The notes under the pieces: model-generated | Databases searched by the model: none | The model's input: only the letters and a program-made list of their open reading frames with translations | What the model was told of the DNA's origin: nothing | Assembly: GCF_044891285.1 (NCBI RefSeq) | Contig: NZ_JAUIYO010000001.1 | Location: 186,001-250,000, forward strand | Source of the DNA: Pseudobacillus lumedeiriae | GTDB taxonomy: Bacteria > Bacillota > Bacilli > Bacillales > Domibacillaceae | Direction: 5' to 3' | Length of the DNA stretch: 64,000 nt | Translations under genes and position numbers: made by a program | Shown here: in pieces, positions 51,304-60,952 of the stretch | Layout of the letters: each line of letters opens with the position of its first letter | Position numbering within the stretch: position 1 is the stretch's first letter

Positions 51304-52188
51304 TTACTGTTCGCGCGTCACAATTAAATCAATCAGTTCGAACAGAAGAGCAGAATCTGTATTCGTTTGACGAAGTGCCGCCCGTGCGGCATCGGCATGC
51401 TCAGTCAACTGGGCTTTTGCGCCAGCCATCGTTAATAAAGATGGATACGTGCTTTTGTGATTAGCAGAATCGCTGCCGACTCTTTTCCCAATTTTTTCTT
51501 CTGATCCTTCGATATCTAAAATATCATCACGTATTTGGAAAGCAAGCCCTATATGAAAAGCATACTTGCGGAAATGTTCCAACTGGTGCTTATCCGCTCC
51601 AGAAAGCATGGCTCCAGCCATTACACTGTAGGCAAGTAAACGACCTGTTTTATTTTTATGGATGTACTCTAATTCCTCGAGTGTCAGTTCTTTTGTCTCC
51701 CCTTCAATATCAGCCATTTGGCCGCCCACCATTCCTTCAGGTCCTGCAGCCTTAGCCAGCCACTCGATCAGCGTAACTCTTTGATCACTCGAGTAATTGT
51801 TAGATCGCGCGATGACTTGAAAGGCATATGTCAATAAAGCATCTCCAGCCAAAATCGCTGCCGCTTCGCCAAACACCTTATGATTCGTCGGCTGTCCCCT
51901 TCTTAAATCGTCATCATCCATGCTTGGCAAGTCATCATGGATTAAAGAATACGTATGGATCATCTCAAGTGCCGCAGCAGCTTCCAGACCGATTTTCGGT
52001 TCCTTTTGAAAGGAAGCAAGCGTCGCAAAAACAAGCATTGGCCGAATTCTTTTGCCGCCCGCCTGAAGCGAATAATCCATTGCCTCCTTTAATACTTTGG
52101 GTGCCTGCAGCTCCTCAATTAATTCTTTTAACTCCTTCTCCAGTACTTCTTTATATTCATGTATAAAAGCAGACAGTGCAGCCGCCAT
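51304..52188 (-). CDS. ispA: Farnesyl diphosphate synthase
   Basis: 294 residues, all-helical prenyltransferase. First Asp-rich motif DDLPSMDDDDLRRG and second DDILD are both present, and GGKRIRPML binds IPP. Condenses IPP and DMAPP to farnesyl diphosphate. ATG with GAGGGGGAGTAAGC upstream. Two bp after xseB. Confidence 0.94.
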   Translation of the reverse strand: MAAALSAFIHEYKEVLEKELKELIEELQAPKVLKEAMDYSLQAGGKRIRPMLVFATLASFQKEPKIGLEAAAALEMIHTYSLIHDDLPSMDDDDLRRGQPTNHKVFGEAAAILAGDALLTYAFQVIARSNNYSSDQRVTLIEWLAKAAGPEGMVGGQMADIEGETKELTLEELEYIHKNKTGRLLAYSVMAGAMLSGADKHQLEHFRKYAFHIGLAFQIRDDILDIEGSEEKIGKRVGSDSANHKSTYPSLLTMAGAKAQLTEHADAARAALRQTNTDSALLFELIDLIVTREQ

Positions 52189-52190
52189 GC

Positions 52191-52418
52191 TTACTCCCCC
52201 TCATCTATTACAAACTCTTTTTCCCCATCGTCTGTCATTATTTTCGCAAGCTGATCTTCTGCCTGACTTAATAAAGAATGACAAAAAGCGGACAAGCCTA
52301 TTCCTTCTTGATACAGACGAAGCGCTTTTTCCAGCGGAACATCTCCTTCTTCAAGTTTGGTAATAATTAACTCCAGCTTGTCCATCGCTTCTTCAAACGT
52401 GACTTCTTTACTTTCCAC
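52191..52418 (-). CDS. xseB: Exodeoxyribonuclease VII small subunit
   Basis: 75 residues. The typical FEEAMDKLELIITKLEEGD.PLEKAL helical hairpin of XseB. Forms exonuclease VII with XseA. Start GTG with AGGTGAATAGCA upstream. Overlaps xseA end by 11 bases. Confidence 0.94.
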   Translation of the reverse strand: MESKEVTFEEAMDKLELIITKLEEGDVPLEKALRLYQEGIGLSAFCHSLLSQAEDQLAKIMTDDGEKEFVIDEGE

Positions 52419-53763
52419 TGCTATTCACCTCAATCGATTCTATTTGACAAGTAAGACTGCCATCGGCAAGCTGAACCTTCAGTTTTTCTCCTGCTTGCAC
52501 ATCCCCGCTTGATTTCACAAGCTTATTTTCTTCATCATAGGCAAGGCTGTAGCCCCGCTCCATAATTTTCAGCGGGCTGAGCGCATCCAGCATGGACACG
52601 CGCTGTCCAAATGCTTCTTTTTTACTTTTTAGCAGCTGTCCGATCTGCCGCGAAAGAGCGGCATCAAGCCGCTCAACTTGCTGCTTTGCTTCCTTCATTT
52701 TTCGTTCTGGATGACTTCGCTGCAGCCGCCCTGTTAAATCATGAATCTTTACGGCTATATTTTTTATATATATAGATTGTTCTTTCTGAAGCCTGTCAGT
52801 TAAGTGGTCCAGCCGTTCCTCCTGCTGTCTGTACAGCGCATGCGGATTGCGAATAATATAAGAGTTTCTCGCCGCTTCATACCGCTTTTTGTCACGTCTA
52901 ATCTTTTCTGACATAGCCCGGATGAGCCTTGTTTTGCGGGCAAACACTTTCTCGAGCACTTCGTCAAGATGCGGAACGGCCATTTCAGCTCCAGCCGTCG
53001 GTGTCGGTGCTCTTCTGTCGGCCACAAAGTCGGCGATCGTAACATCGGTTTCGTGGCCGACTGCCGAAATGACGGGAATCATTGAAAAGCGAATAGCTTT
53101 AGCCACTTCCTCTTCATTAAAGGCCCACAGCTCTTCAATAGACCCTCCTCCGCGTCCCACAATCAACACATCGGCCCGCTCATCCTTGTTGGCCCGCTGA
53201 ATAGCTGAAACAATCGACGGCGCAGCGTTTGCCCCTTGTACAAGGGCTGGGTAAATCAGCATGTCTGCCACCGGGTAACGGCGTTTAATTGTCGTGATGA
53301 TATCCCGAACAGCAGCCCCTGTCGGTGAAGTCACAATCCCGATTGTTTTGGGATAAGCAGGAAGCGGCCTTTTCTTATCCTCATCAAAAAGACCTTCCTT
53401 TTCCAATTTTTTCTTCAGCTGCTCAAAAGCTAGATACAAGCTGCCCACACCGTCAGGCTCCATCGTTTTCACATAAATTTGGTATTGGCCTCCCGACTCG
53501 TAAACAGTGATGTCCCCTGTTACTAACACCTGCATGCCATTTTCCGGCTGGAATTTCAGCGAACGGTTAGCTGAAGAAAACATAACGGCCAAAATACGTG
53601 CTTTATCATCCTTTAATGTAAAATACATATGTCCGCTCGAATGGCTTTTAAAATTGGAAATCTCCCCCTTAACAAATACATTTGTTAAATGAGGATCGGC
53701 ATCAAATTTTCTTTTTATGTATTTTGTCAGCGCTTTAACGGTTAAATAGCGATTAATCTCCAT
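52408..53763 (-). CDS. xseA: Exodeoxyribonuclease VII large subunit
   Basis: 451 residues. N-terminal OB-fold (about 1-100, with VFVKGEISNFKSHSSGHMYF), catalytic domain with GIVTSPTGAAVRDI and IVGRGGGSIEELWAFN, GHETDVTIADFVADRRAPTP, then a coiled-coil arm. ATG 53763 (MEINRYLTVKALTKYI) has AGGTGG nine bases upstream; the longer frame from 53823 is not supported. Confidence 0.94.
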   Translation of the reverse strand: MEINRYLTVKALTKYIKRKFDADPHLTNVFVKGEISNFKSHSSGHMYFTLKDDKARILAVMFSSANRSLKFQPENGMQVLVTGDITVYESGGQYQIYVKTMEPDGVGSLYLAFEQLKKKLEKEGLFDEDKKRPLPAYPKTIGIVTSPTGAAVRDIITTIKRRYPVADMLIYPALVQGANAAPSIVSAIQRANKDERADVLIVGRGGGSIEELWAFNEEEVAKAIRFSMIPVISAVGHETDVTIADFVADRRAPTPTAGAEMAVPHLDEVLEKVFARKTRLIRAMSEKIRRDKKRYEAARNSYIIRNPHALYRQQEERLDHLTDRLQKEQSIYIKNIAVKIHDLTGRLQRSHPERKMKEAKQQVERLDAALSRQIGQLLKSKKEAFGQRVSMLDALSPLKIMERGYSLAYDEENKLVKSSGDVQAGEKLKVQLADGSLTCQIESIEVNSSGK

Positions 53764-53920
53764 CTTTCCATTCCACCTTTTCACAGAACAAATGCGTAAG
53801 GCCTTCATCCGCCTTAGGCACAAAACGTTCTTCCGCTAATGGCCAGCTGTACGGGCTGGGCGTAACCCCGCTCCTTAGCAGTATGATTCATGTGCGGTTA
53901 TTTGATAGTCCTCTAAATAG

Positions 53921-53962
53921 TAAAAAGCTGCCTCCCCATTATAACATGATTGGAAGACAGCT
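53921..53962 (-). terminator. Terminator of folD
   Basis: On the minus strand AAGCTGTCTTCC pairs with GGGGAGGCAGCTT, followed by TTTACTATTT. The rest of the xseA-folD gap (53764-53920) holds GC-rich AGCTGTACGGGCTGGG-type sequence that may be repeat debris. Confidence 0.65.
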
Positions 53963-53992
53963 TCTCCTATAGAAATTGATTTAGACGGCTTA

Positions 53993-54841
53993 TTATGCTT
54001 TTTGTTTTGCCGACTGCACAGTGTTATAAAGCAACATTGTAATCGTCATCGGGCCAACGCCGCCTGGTACCGGAGTAATCGCCCCAGCTGTTTCTTTCGC
54101 ACTTTCAAAGTCAACATCGCCGCATAGTTTACCATTTTCGTCACGATTCATGCCAACATCAATAATAACTGCTCCTGGCTTGAAATCATCTTTTTTCAAG
54201 AATTTTGCTTTTCCAACAGCTGCAATGACTACATCCGCTTGTTTCGTAAAAGCTGAAAGGTCTTTCGTTCTTGAATGGCAGACAGTGACCGTTGCACTTT
54301 CTTTTATTGATAAAAGAGCTGCCGGCTTGCCAACAATATTACTCCGGCCGACAACGACGACGTGCTTTCCTTCTAAAGAAATGTTTTCTCTTTCAAGCAT
54401 TTTGATAATACCATACGGTGTACAGGAGTAAAACGCTTCTTTACCAATCGACATTTTCCCGACATTCACCGGGTGAAAACCGTCTACATCCTTTTCTGGA
54501 GAAATAGCGTCAATCACTTTATCCTCAGATAAATGAGCTGGCAAAGGCAGCTGAACAAGAATACCGTGAATGTTATCATCCTCGTTCAGTTCTGCAATTT
54601 TCTGAAGAAGTTCTGCTTCGGATAGGTCTGCTGGGTAACGATAAATTTCTGAATGAATTCCTACTTCAGCACAAGCTTTGTCTTTGTTACGTACATATGT
54701 ATGAGAGGCTTGGTCCTCTCCCACTAAAATGACGGCAAGGCCTGGTGTGATTCCTTTATTTTTTAAGTCTGCGATTTCTCCCTTTAATTCTGTACGAATG
54801 TCTCCGGCAATAGCTTTGCCATCAATAATAGCTGCTGTCAT
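53993..54841 (-). CDS. folD: Methylenetetrahydrofolate dehydrogenase/cyclohydrolase FolD
   Basis: 282 residues. Catalytic Tyr49 and Lys53 in TYVRNKDKA, the ILVQLPLP segment, Rossmann motif VVVGRSNIVGKP and C-terminal TPVPGGVGPMT. Interconverts methylene-, methenyl- and formyl-THF. ATG preceded by AAGGGAGAAAAACA. Confidence 0.95.
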   Translation of the reverse strand: MTAAIIDGKAIAGDIRTELKGEIADLKNKGITPGLAVILVGEDQASHTYVRNKDKACAEVGIHSEIYRYPADLSEAELLQKIAELNEDDNIHGILVQLPLPAHLSEDKVIDAISPEKDVDGFHPVNVGKMSIGKEAFYSCTPYGIIKMLERENISLEGKHVVVVGRSNIVGKPAALLSIKESATVTVCHSRTKDLSAFTKQADVVIAAVGKAKFLKKDDFKPGAVIIDVGMNRDENGKLCGDVDFESAKETAGAITPVPGGVGPMTITMLLYNTVQSAKQKA

Positions 54842-54870
54842 TGTTTTTCTCCCTTCCTTGCTTCGACCAC

Positions 54871-55257
54871 TTATAAAGTTTGTTTAATTCTAGATAAAAC
54901 GCCATTAATGAACTTACTTGACCGGTCATCGCTGAACTGTTTGGCAAGTTCAATCGCCTCATTAATAGCCACCTTTTCTGGTACATCTTCCGCGTATTTC
55001 ATTTCAAATACAGCAAGGCGCAAAATATTCCGATCCACTTTAGCTAAACGGTCAAAAGACCAGTTCTCTAAATTCGCTTTGATCGTTTCATCAATTTCTT
55101 CCAAATGCTGCACTGTTCCTGTTACACTCGCCTGTAGATATTCATCAACCGGCGCTTCGTCCAAAACATTTTCAATGGCTTCTGCTGGGTCTGCACCACT
55201 TATATCGATCTGGTAGAGTGCCTGCAGGCTTTTTTCACGTGCTGTACGTCTTTTCAT
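54871..55257 (-). CDS. nusB: Transcription antitermination factor NusB
   Basis: 128 residues, all-helical NusB fold with MKRRTAREKSLQALYQID at the start and VAINEAIELAKQFSDDRSSKFINGVL near the end. Works with NusE at boxA in rRNA operons. ATG 55257 lies ten bases after AAAGGAGC; the TTG at 55266 is nearly on that site. Confidence 0.95.
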   Translation of the reverse strand: MKRRTAREKSLQALYQIDISGADPAEAIENVLDEAPVDEYLQASVTGTVQHLEEIDETIKANLENWSFDRLAKVDRNILRLAVFEMKYAEDVPEKVAINEAIELAKQFSDDRSSKFINGVLSRIKQTL

Positions 55258-55357
55258 GTATTTCAAGCTCCTTTAGCCTTTTTCTGCATCATAAAAAGAT
55301 AATAGCACATATTCAAAAGAAGACGCACGTTCTTCTGAAAAAAACTCATCCCGTAGA

Positions 55358-55390
55358 AAAAACCAAAGGAAACAATCCTTTGGCTTTCTC
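55358..55390 (-). terminator. Terminator of the accB-accC-yqhY operon
   Basis: CCAAAGG pairs with CCTTTGG around AAACAAT; on the minus strand followed by TTTTTTC. It lies just beyond the yqhY stop. Confidence 0.75.
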
Positions 55391-55392
55391 AA

Positions 55393-55815
55393 TTATGCCT
55401 CTGGGGCGAAATCGTTTTCAGTGTTTTTTGTTTCGAATTGAATGCCGACAACGTGGATATTGACTTCTTCAGCTTCCAAAGCAGTCATATTTAACAATGC
55501 CTGCCGGATGCTGTCTTGAATCTTTTGGGCAACACTCGGAATGGAAACACCGAATGCGATCACACAATATACATCCACTTTAATGCCTTCTTCTGTTAAA
55601 TCAACACGTATCCCTTTGCCGTGATTTTTCTTTCCAAGACGCTCCACCACACCAGACGCGAAGCTTCCACGCATCTTTTCAACGCCCTCTACTTCTGAGG
55701 CAGCGATCCCCGCAATCACTTCAATGACTTCCGGTGCAATTTCAATTCTTCCGAGTCCGTTTGCTCCATTACTCATTTCTAACACTTGATTTACTGATTG
55801 ATTGTTCTCTGCCAT
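55393..55815 (-). CDS. yqhY: Asp23/Gls24 family protein YqhY
   Basis: 140 residues. DUF322/Asp23 fold with IEIAPEVIEVIAGIAASEVEGV and VDVYCVIAFGVSIPSVAQKIQ. In B. subtilis it lies with accB-accC and loss affects lipid balance. ATG with GGGGGTGTAAAAA upstream, three bp after accC. Confidence 0.93.
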   Translation of the reverse strand: MAENNQSVNQVLEMSNGANGLGRIEIAPEVIEVIAGIAASEVEGVEKMRGSFASGVVERLGKKNHGKGIRVDLTEEGIKVDVYCVIAFGVSIPSVAQKIQDSIRQALLNMTALEAEEVNIHVVGIQFETKNTENDFAPEA

Positions 55816-55818
55816 TTT

Positions 55819-57177
55819 TTACACCCCCGGTTTCATTACTTCGTACAACTCAAGAAACTTTGTATTGAATTCTCCACTGACAAATTGATCATGCTCAAGC
55901 AGTCTTAAGTGAAAAGGGATCGTCGTATTGACACCTTCAATCACAAACTCGCTTAAAGCTCTTTTCATGCGGGCAATGGCTTCTTCCCGCGTTGCCCCAT
56001 ATGTGATCAGTTTAGCAATCATAGAGTCATAAAAAGGTGGAATCATATATCCTGGATAGGCCGCTGAATCAACGCGGACACCGAAACCGCCAGGCGGCAT
56101 ATAAACGGTAATTCTTCCAGGAGACGGCATAAAATTCTTCTCGGGATTTTCCGCATTGATGCGGCATTCGATCGACCAGCCAGTAAACTCCACGTCTTCT
56201 TGAGACAAAGAAAGCTTCTCTCCAGAGGCCACTCGAATTTGCTCTTTAATTAAATCGACTCCCGTGACCATTTCGGTGACAGGATGCTCTACTTGAATGC
56301 GTGTATTCATTTCCATGAAATAAAATTGCTTTTGATTGTAGTCGTAAATAAACTCTACAGTTCCTGCTCCTGTGTAATCCACAGCTTGAGCCGCTTTTAC
56401 GGCAGCAGCTCCCATTTGTTCACGAATGGCTGCATCAAGAGCTGGTGACGGCGTTTCTTCAAGCAGCTTTTGCATACGGCGCTGAATGGTACAGTCGCGT
56501 TCTCCTAAATGGATCACATGGCCGTGCGTATCCGCCAGCACTTGAATTTCCACGTGACGGAAGTCTTCGATAAACTTCTCTAAATATACACCTGGATTTC
56601 CAAACGCAGTCGCTGCCTCCTGTTGGGTCATATGAATGCCTTTCTCTAATTCCTGTTCCGTTCGTGCTACACGGATGCCTTTTCCGCCGCCGCCTGCTGT
56701 CGCTTTAATAATCACTGGGTAGCCAATACCGGCAGCAACAGCAAGACCTTCCTCAATCGATTGGATAATTCCGGCAGAACCAGGAACAATCGGCACACCT
56801 GCTTTTTTCATCGTATCACGTGCGATATCTTTTGTCCCCATTTGTGTAATGGCTTCTGGTGAAGGACCGACGAAAATAATATTGCATTCGCGGCACAGTT
56901 CAGCAAAGTCAGCATTCTCCGCCAAAAATCCGTAACCGGGATGAATAGCATCACAGTTTGTTAAATTGGCGACGCTGATAATATTGGTAAAATTTAAATA
57001 GCTGTCTTTAGATGCCGTTGGTCCGATACAATAAGCCTCATCAGCGAGCTGTACGTGGAGAGCCTCTTTATCGGCTTCGGAATAAACGGCTACTGTTTCC
57101 ACACCGAGTTCTTTACAAGCACGGATGATCCGCACTGCAATTTCTCCACGGTTGGCTATTAATAACTTGTTAATCAT
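55819..57177 (-). CDS. accC: Acetyl-CoA carboxylase biotin carboxylase subunit
   Basis: 452 residues. ATP-grasp enzyme: N-terminal LLIANRGEIAVRIIRACKELG, glycine loop KATAGGGGKGIR, EKFIEDFRHVEIQV and the catalytic EMNTRIQVEHPVTE. Carboxylates biotin on AccB. It may also supply YqjD, whose own alpha subunit is not in the window. 13 bp after accB. Confidence 0.96.
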   Translation of the reverse strand: MINKLLIANRGEIAVRIIRACKELGVETVAVYSEADKEALHVQLADEAYCIGPTASKDSYLNFTNIISVANLTNCDAIHPGYGFLAENADFAELCRECNIIFVGPSPEAITQMGTKDIARDTMKKAGVPIVPGSAGIIQSIEEGLAVAAGIGYPVIIKATAGGGGKGIRVARTEQELEKGIHMTQQEAATAFGNPGVYLEKFIEDFRHVEIQVLADTHGHVIHLGERDCTIQRRMQKLLEETPSPALDAAIREQMGAAAVKAAQAVDYTGAGTVEFIYDYNQKQFYFMEMNTRIQVEHPVTEMVTGVDLIKEQIRVASGEKLSLSQEDVEFTGWSIECRINAENPEKNFMPSPGRITVYMPPGGFGVRVDSAAYPGYMIPPFYDSMIAKLITYGATREEAIARMKRALSEFVIEGVNTTIPFHLRLLEHDQFVSGEFNTKFLELYEVMKPGV

Positions 57178-57190
57178 TCCGATCTCTCCC

Positions 57191-57691
57191 TTATTGAGGC
57201 TTTACTGAAAATAACGGCTGGCCATATTCTACTAATTGACCGTCTTTCACAAGAATTTCAACAATCTCTCCGTTTACTTCTGCCTCTATTTCATTAAAGA
57301 GTTTCATTGCTTCAACGATACATACAATCGTATCCCCTGTAACTTTCGTGCCTGGCTTAACGTATGGCTCAGCGTCAGGAGAAGGGGATTGATAGAACGT
57401 TCCTACCATAGGAGAAGTAATTGTATGTAAGTTCTCATCTGTATCTACTGACTTTGGTGCTTCTGGTGCAGGTACTTCCTGAACAGCAGACGGTGCCGCT
57501 GGTAAAGATTCCACTTGTACCGGTGCGGCTTGCACTGTCTCTTGTACAACTACTGGCTGCGGCGCAATTGAATAAGTCACACCTGAATTCTTCTTCATTT
57601 CTACTTTGCTGCCTTCGAATTCAAATACAAACTCGTCAATCGACGACTTGTCTATAAGCTTAATAAGTTCTCTAATTTCCTGTACTTTCAT
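57191..57691 (-). CDS. accB: Biotin carboxyl carrier protein AccB
   Basis: 166 residues: N-terminal helical part, an Ala/Pro/Val-rich linker (about 42-90) and a C-terminal biotinyl domain with biotin-Lys130 in VEAMKLFNE. ATG with AAGGGGTGTCC upstream. First gene of accB-accC-yqhY. Confidence 0.96.
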   Translation of the reverse strand: MKVQEIRELIKLIDKSSIDEFVFEFEGSKVEMKKNSGVTYSIAPQPVVVQETVQAAPVQVESLPAAPSAVQEVPAPEAPKSVDTDENLHTITSPMVGTFYQSPSPDAEPYVKPGTKVTGDTIVCIVEAMKLFNEIEAEVNGEIVEILVKDGQLVEYGQPLFSVKPQ

Positions 57692-57829
57692 TAAATGGAC
57701 ACCCCTTGAAAGATTATGACTAGATGATAATATCTTACGATAACATCTAGTAAAACTTCAACTGAAAAGTTCATTGAAGCGTGTACTGTTCATTGTAGCC
57801 TTTTTTCTGTAAAGATAAAATAATAAAAT

Positions 57830-57884
57830 GAAAAAACCCCATCAGGCTGGACGAAAACCAACCTAAATGGGAGTTCTTTCACTG
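57830..57884 (-). terminator. Terminator of the spoIIIA operon
   Basis: On the minus strand AACTCCCAT..AGGTTGG pairs with CCAGCCT..ATGGGGTT, followed by TTTTTCATTTTATT. It lies 15 bp after spoIIIAH. Confidence 0.75.
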
Positions 57885-57896
57885 TTTAAGACCTGT

Positions 57897-58451
57897 CTAT
57901 TTAACGGGCTGGAATTCGACAGCGACCGGCTGATGCTTGCCAAGCTCGTCCTTTGCCAGACGGATAATTTCGTTAGCGGCTGCAGCTGAATGCTCGTTAG
58001 ACTTCACAGTAATACGAATACTTTCTCCATCTGCCCGGACAAGTGCATCAGAATAACCTTTAGATTTAATTAATGTTTCCAGCACATTTTCTTTCGTTGC
58101 GAGTTCTGTCAACCTCTCCATTTCTTCATATGCGGAATTTTTATCTTCTGCGGATACATCAGCTGATGCTACTTTTGCTGTTAGTTCTTCTTTCATTTTA
58201 TTGCGGTCGTCCTGCATCTCTAAGCGCAGCATATCAAAAGCTTCATCTCCCGCAGATTCCGTAATAATGGCCGTTTGCTTATCTCCAGCTGCATTTTTCG
58301 CTTCCGTCATTTCAACTGTCACGTCCCCTTCTTCCGCAGGCGAGGCCGTTTCTGGGGAAAGCTGTTCTGGTGAGGTAATGTAATAGACCGATAGAACAAC
58401 GACTAAACTTAACATTGTCAGCAGCCAAACAGTTTGTTTTTTTAATAGCAT
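57897..58451 (-). CDS. spoIIIAH: Stage III sporulation protein AH
   Basis: 184 residues. One N-terminal membrane segment (about 8-26), an acidic linker, and a C-terminal ring-forming domain (about 75-184) related to secretion-system rings. In the mother cell membrane it pairs with forespore SpoIIQ to form the feeding channel. ATG immediately after the spoIIIAG stop; site AAAGGAGGATGC. Confidence 0.94.
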   Translation of the reverse strand: MLLKKQTVWLLTMLSLVVVLSVYYITSPEQLSPETASPAEEGDVTVEMTEAKNAAGDKQTAIITESAGDEAFDMLRLEMQDDRNKMKEELTAKVASADVSAEDKNSAYEEMERLTELATKENVLETLIKSKGYSDALVRADGESIRITVKSNEHSAAAANEIIRLAKDELGKHQPVAVEFQPVK

Positions 58452-59084
58452 TTAAGCATCCTCCTTTGGTTTTTTCGGCATGACTGCCACACGGTGGCTC
58501 GGTACATTCAACACTCTCGTTACCGATTCAATGATCCACTTTTTCACTTGAATGTTTTCGGCTCCTTCAGCGACAACGAGTACACCGCGGACTTCCGGCT
58601 TTTTCATTTCAAGAATGACTGGCACTTCTCCGCCATCTTGTTTTACCATCACTAAGTTTTCCTCTTGCATTTGATCGGTAATGGTTCGTTCCCCGCCTTT
58701 CTTGTCCTGCTCTTTTGTTTCTTGTTTTTTGACAGTCGTATTTCTCTCATACAACTTTCTTTCAGATGCTTCAATGGTGACAACGACCGTGACGTTGCTG
58801 ACTCCGGCTATTTGCTCTAGAGCAGCAGTAAGCTCTTTTTCATAAGCTGCCTTAAAATCATCCTGTGCAGGCTCCTTCTGCTCGCCCGCCGCTTGAGAAG
58901 ATTCCTGCGGGAGGACAGCGCTTATTTCCCCCTTGTCCTTCAAATCGCTTAGAAGCATGAAACTAATGCCTAGAATAGCTGCGATCGCCATCCATTTTGC
59001 TTTGTTAGATGTTTTCTCCTCTCCGCTTTTTTTAGCTGTGATCAAGGATTGCAGCCACGTCGGACGTTTTTTATGGTCACTCAA
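58452..59084 (-). CDS. spoIIIAG: Stage III sporulation protein AG
   Basis: 210 residues. Cytosolic N-terminus, one membrane segment (about 30-45) and a soluble ring domain with a Lys/Glu-rich insertion (about 118-140). Forms a large ring in the forespore-feeding complex. Start TTG with GAGGGGGACAGCC upstream. Overlaps spoIIIAF by eight bases. Confidence 0.93.
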   Translation of the reverse strand: MSDHKKRPTWLQSLITAKKSGEEKTSNKAKWMAIAAILGISFMLLSDLKDKGEISAVLPQESSQAAGEQKEPAQDDFKAAYEKELTAALEQIAGVSNVTVVVTIEASERKLYERNTTVKKQETKEQDKKGGERTITDQMQEENLVMVKQDGGEVPVILEMKKPEVRGVLVVAEGAENIQVKKWIIESVTRVLNVPSHRVAVMPKKPKEDA

Positions 59085-59688
59085 GGCTGTCCCCCTCCTC
59101 TACCATATGAATATTCAGTTGCTCCTTTGGAATATTCCACTTTTTTGAGAGAAAAGAAGCTAAACCTTTCTCTTCCTGCTGGTTTTCTTCTACCTTTGCC
59201 GATGAATCAATGTGAATGTCTTTGACGTAATGATCTACTGGACCGGCTGAAAGGGACGCGATATATACATCTATTCGTTCAATGCTTTCCGGCAGAGAGT
59301 GTTCCCATTGCCCCACTTGAATATTGATTTCTACTATTTGTTTATGAAACGTCTCTTTTAATTCATTCTCTACGAGTGCCTCCAGCTGCTGCTCACTGTT
59401 TTTCAAAATAAACAACTGTTTCGACGACTCTAACGTGCTTTGCTTATTCATAGCTGCCGTTTCTGCGTGCGTATTATTCATCGTGCCAGCGATCCATTCC
59501 GACAGCTCCTTCTCCATATCTACCGAAAAAACTTTCCACAAAGGCTGCAGCATGACAAACAGTAAAAGTAAGCCCACGACAACCTTTGCATATTGTTGAA
59601 AGCGATTGGACGGCATCAGCAAGTCCATGACAGCAGCCAGCAAAATAAAGGCGATGACGCTTTCAAGCCAGTCGGTTAAAAAAGTCAT
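59077..59688 (-). CDS. spoIIIAF: Stage III sporulation protein AF
   Basis: 203 residues. Two N-terminal membrane segments (about 10-27 and 34-52) with the family segment QQYAKVVVGLLLLFVMLQPL, then a soluble domain. ATG with GAAGGGAACG upstream. Part of the channel base. Confidence 0.92.
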   Translation of the reverse strand: MTFLTDWLESVIAFILLAAVMDLLMPSNRFQQYAKVVVGLLLLFVMLQPLWKVFSVDMEKELSEWIAGTMNNTHAETAAMNKQSTLESSKQLFILKNSEQQLEALVENELKETFHKQIVEINIQVGQWEHSLPESIERIDVYIASLSAGPVDHYVKDIHIDSSAKVEENQQEEKGLASFLSKKWNIPKEQLNIHMVEEGDSLE

Positions 59689-59705
59689 AAGTTTCGTTCC
59701 CTTCT

Positions 59706-60896
59706 TCAGCGGATCATCATCGTCACGTTGCTGGCAGCGACGAGAATGACAATGGATAAAAGAAACATAAAAGAGACGATGACCAGCGAGGCAAAGACGT
59801 ACGTCATATTCTTCCCGATAATTTCAAGGCAGTCGGTGATCGTTTCGTCTCCGAGAGGCTGCAAAATCGCACCAGCGACCCTGTAGACAATCACGAGAGC
59901 GAGAATTTTCAAAGCTGGAAATGCCACAATCAGCAGTAAAATACCGGCGCCTGCGATCCCGACCGTATTTTTTAACAGTAAGGATGCACTCATGATCGTA
60001 TCTGCCGCTTCCGTAAACATCTTCCCAACGACCGGAATAAAGTTACCGGCAAAAAATTTCGCCGTCCGAATTGCCAGCCCATCCGCTACTGCGGCGGCTG
60101 ATCCTTGAATGGAAACGATGGCCAAGTACACAGCCATAAACGCACTCAACAGAAAAACACTCCATTGACGAAGCAAATCAGCTAGTTTAGTCGCTTTATA
60201 GTTCTCAGAAAATAAGCTGACCACACTTAGCAACGTCGAGAAAAATAAAAGCGGAAGCACAACTTTTTGAATGACCAGCCCGCTAATATTCATAAAAAAA
60301 AGTAAAAATGGATGGAAAACGGCAGCTGAAACGGCTCCGCCCGTTGAAGCTAAAAGAGCAAGTAAAATCGGCATAAGAGCCAATAGAAATTGCACCATTT
60401 GATCGACAGCTTCCATGGCATAGTCCATAGCCAGACGAAAGCTATTCAATGCTAATATGAGCAGTACGATTAAGATGATGCCGTATGCCGTTTTACTCAC
60501 CGTTCCCTGCTCAAAGGCGTTTTGTAAAATTTGTAGAAATACGGAAAAAACGGTCAATAAGATTAAGGTGCCAAGCAATTTTCCATTTGCAAATAATTCA
60601 TGGAATACAAAGCTTAATAACCCTTTTGCCCAAGCTTCAATGGAAAATGCTTGTCCTTCTTTAAAAAGATTAGTAAACGGCTGCCGTTCAGCTTCTGGCA
60701 AATATTGTCCGTACGTTTTCAACAATTGATCCCAATAGAGGGAGAGATCATCCACTCCAAGCTGCCCGAGCTGTTCTTCGGCGACCGCCCCAATGTTGAC
60801 ATCATTTTCCTCCGTTGATTCCGCTTGAATCGAATCAACCGTAAAGAACAAGAGCATGACCAACAGCAAAGCGATTTTTTGACAGAGCCGCATCAT
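59706..60896 (-). CDS. spoIIIAE: Stage III sporulation protein AE
   Basis: 396 residues: signal peptide (about 1-24) and seven or so membrane segments. Large polytopic part of the complex. I place the start at ATG 60896, preceded by GGAAGGCGGTGGGA; an upstream ATG at 60956 overlaps spoIIIAD (ATGA) and would add a basic stretch ahead of the signal sequence. Either ATG or the next codon ATG 60893 could be used. Confidence 0.9.
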   Translation of the reverse strand: MMRLCQKIALLLVMLLFFTVDSIQAESTEENDVNIGAVAEEQLGQLGVDDLSLYWDQLLKTYGQYLPEAERQPFTNLFKEGQAFSIEAWAKGLLSFVFHELFANGKLLGTLILLTVFSVFLQILQNAFEQGTVSKTAYGIILIVLLILALNSFRLAMDYAMEAVDQMVQFLLALMPILLALLASTGGAVSAAVFHPFLLFFMNISGLVIQKVVLPLLFFSTLLSVVSLFSENYKATKLADLLRQWSVFLLSAFMAVYLAIVSIQGSAAAVADGLAIRTAKFFAGNFIPVVGKMFTEAADTIMSASLLLKNTVGIAGAGILLLIVAFPALKILALVIVYRVAGAILQPLGDETITDCLEIIGKNMTYVFASLVIVSFMFLLSIVILVAASNVTMMIR

Positions 60897-60952
60897 TCCC
60901 ACCGCCTTCCTCCGGCTGTGTTTTCTGTACGCGCCGCAGCCTGCCGCTGTTT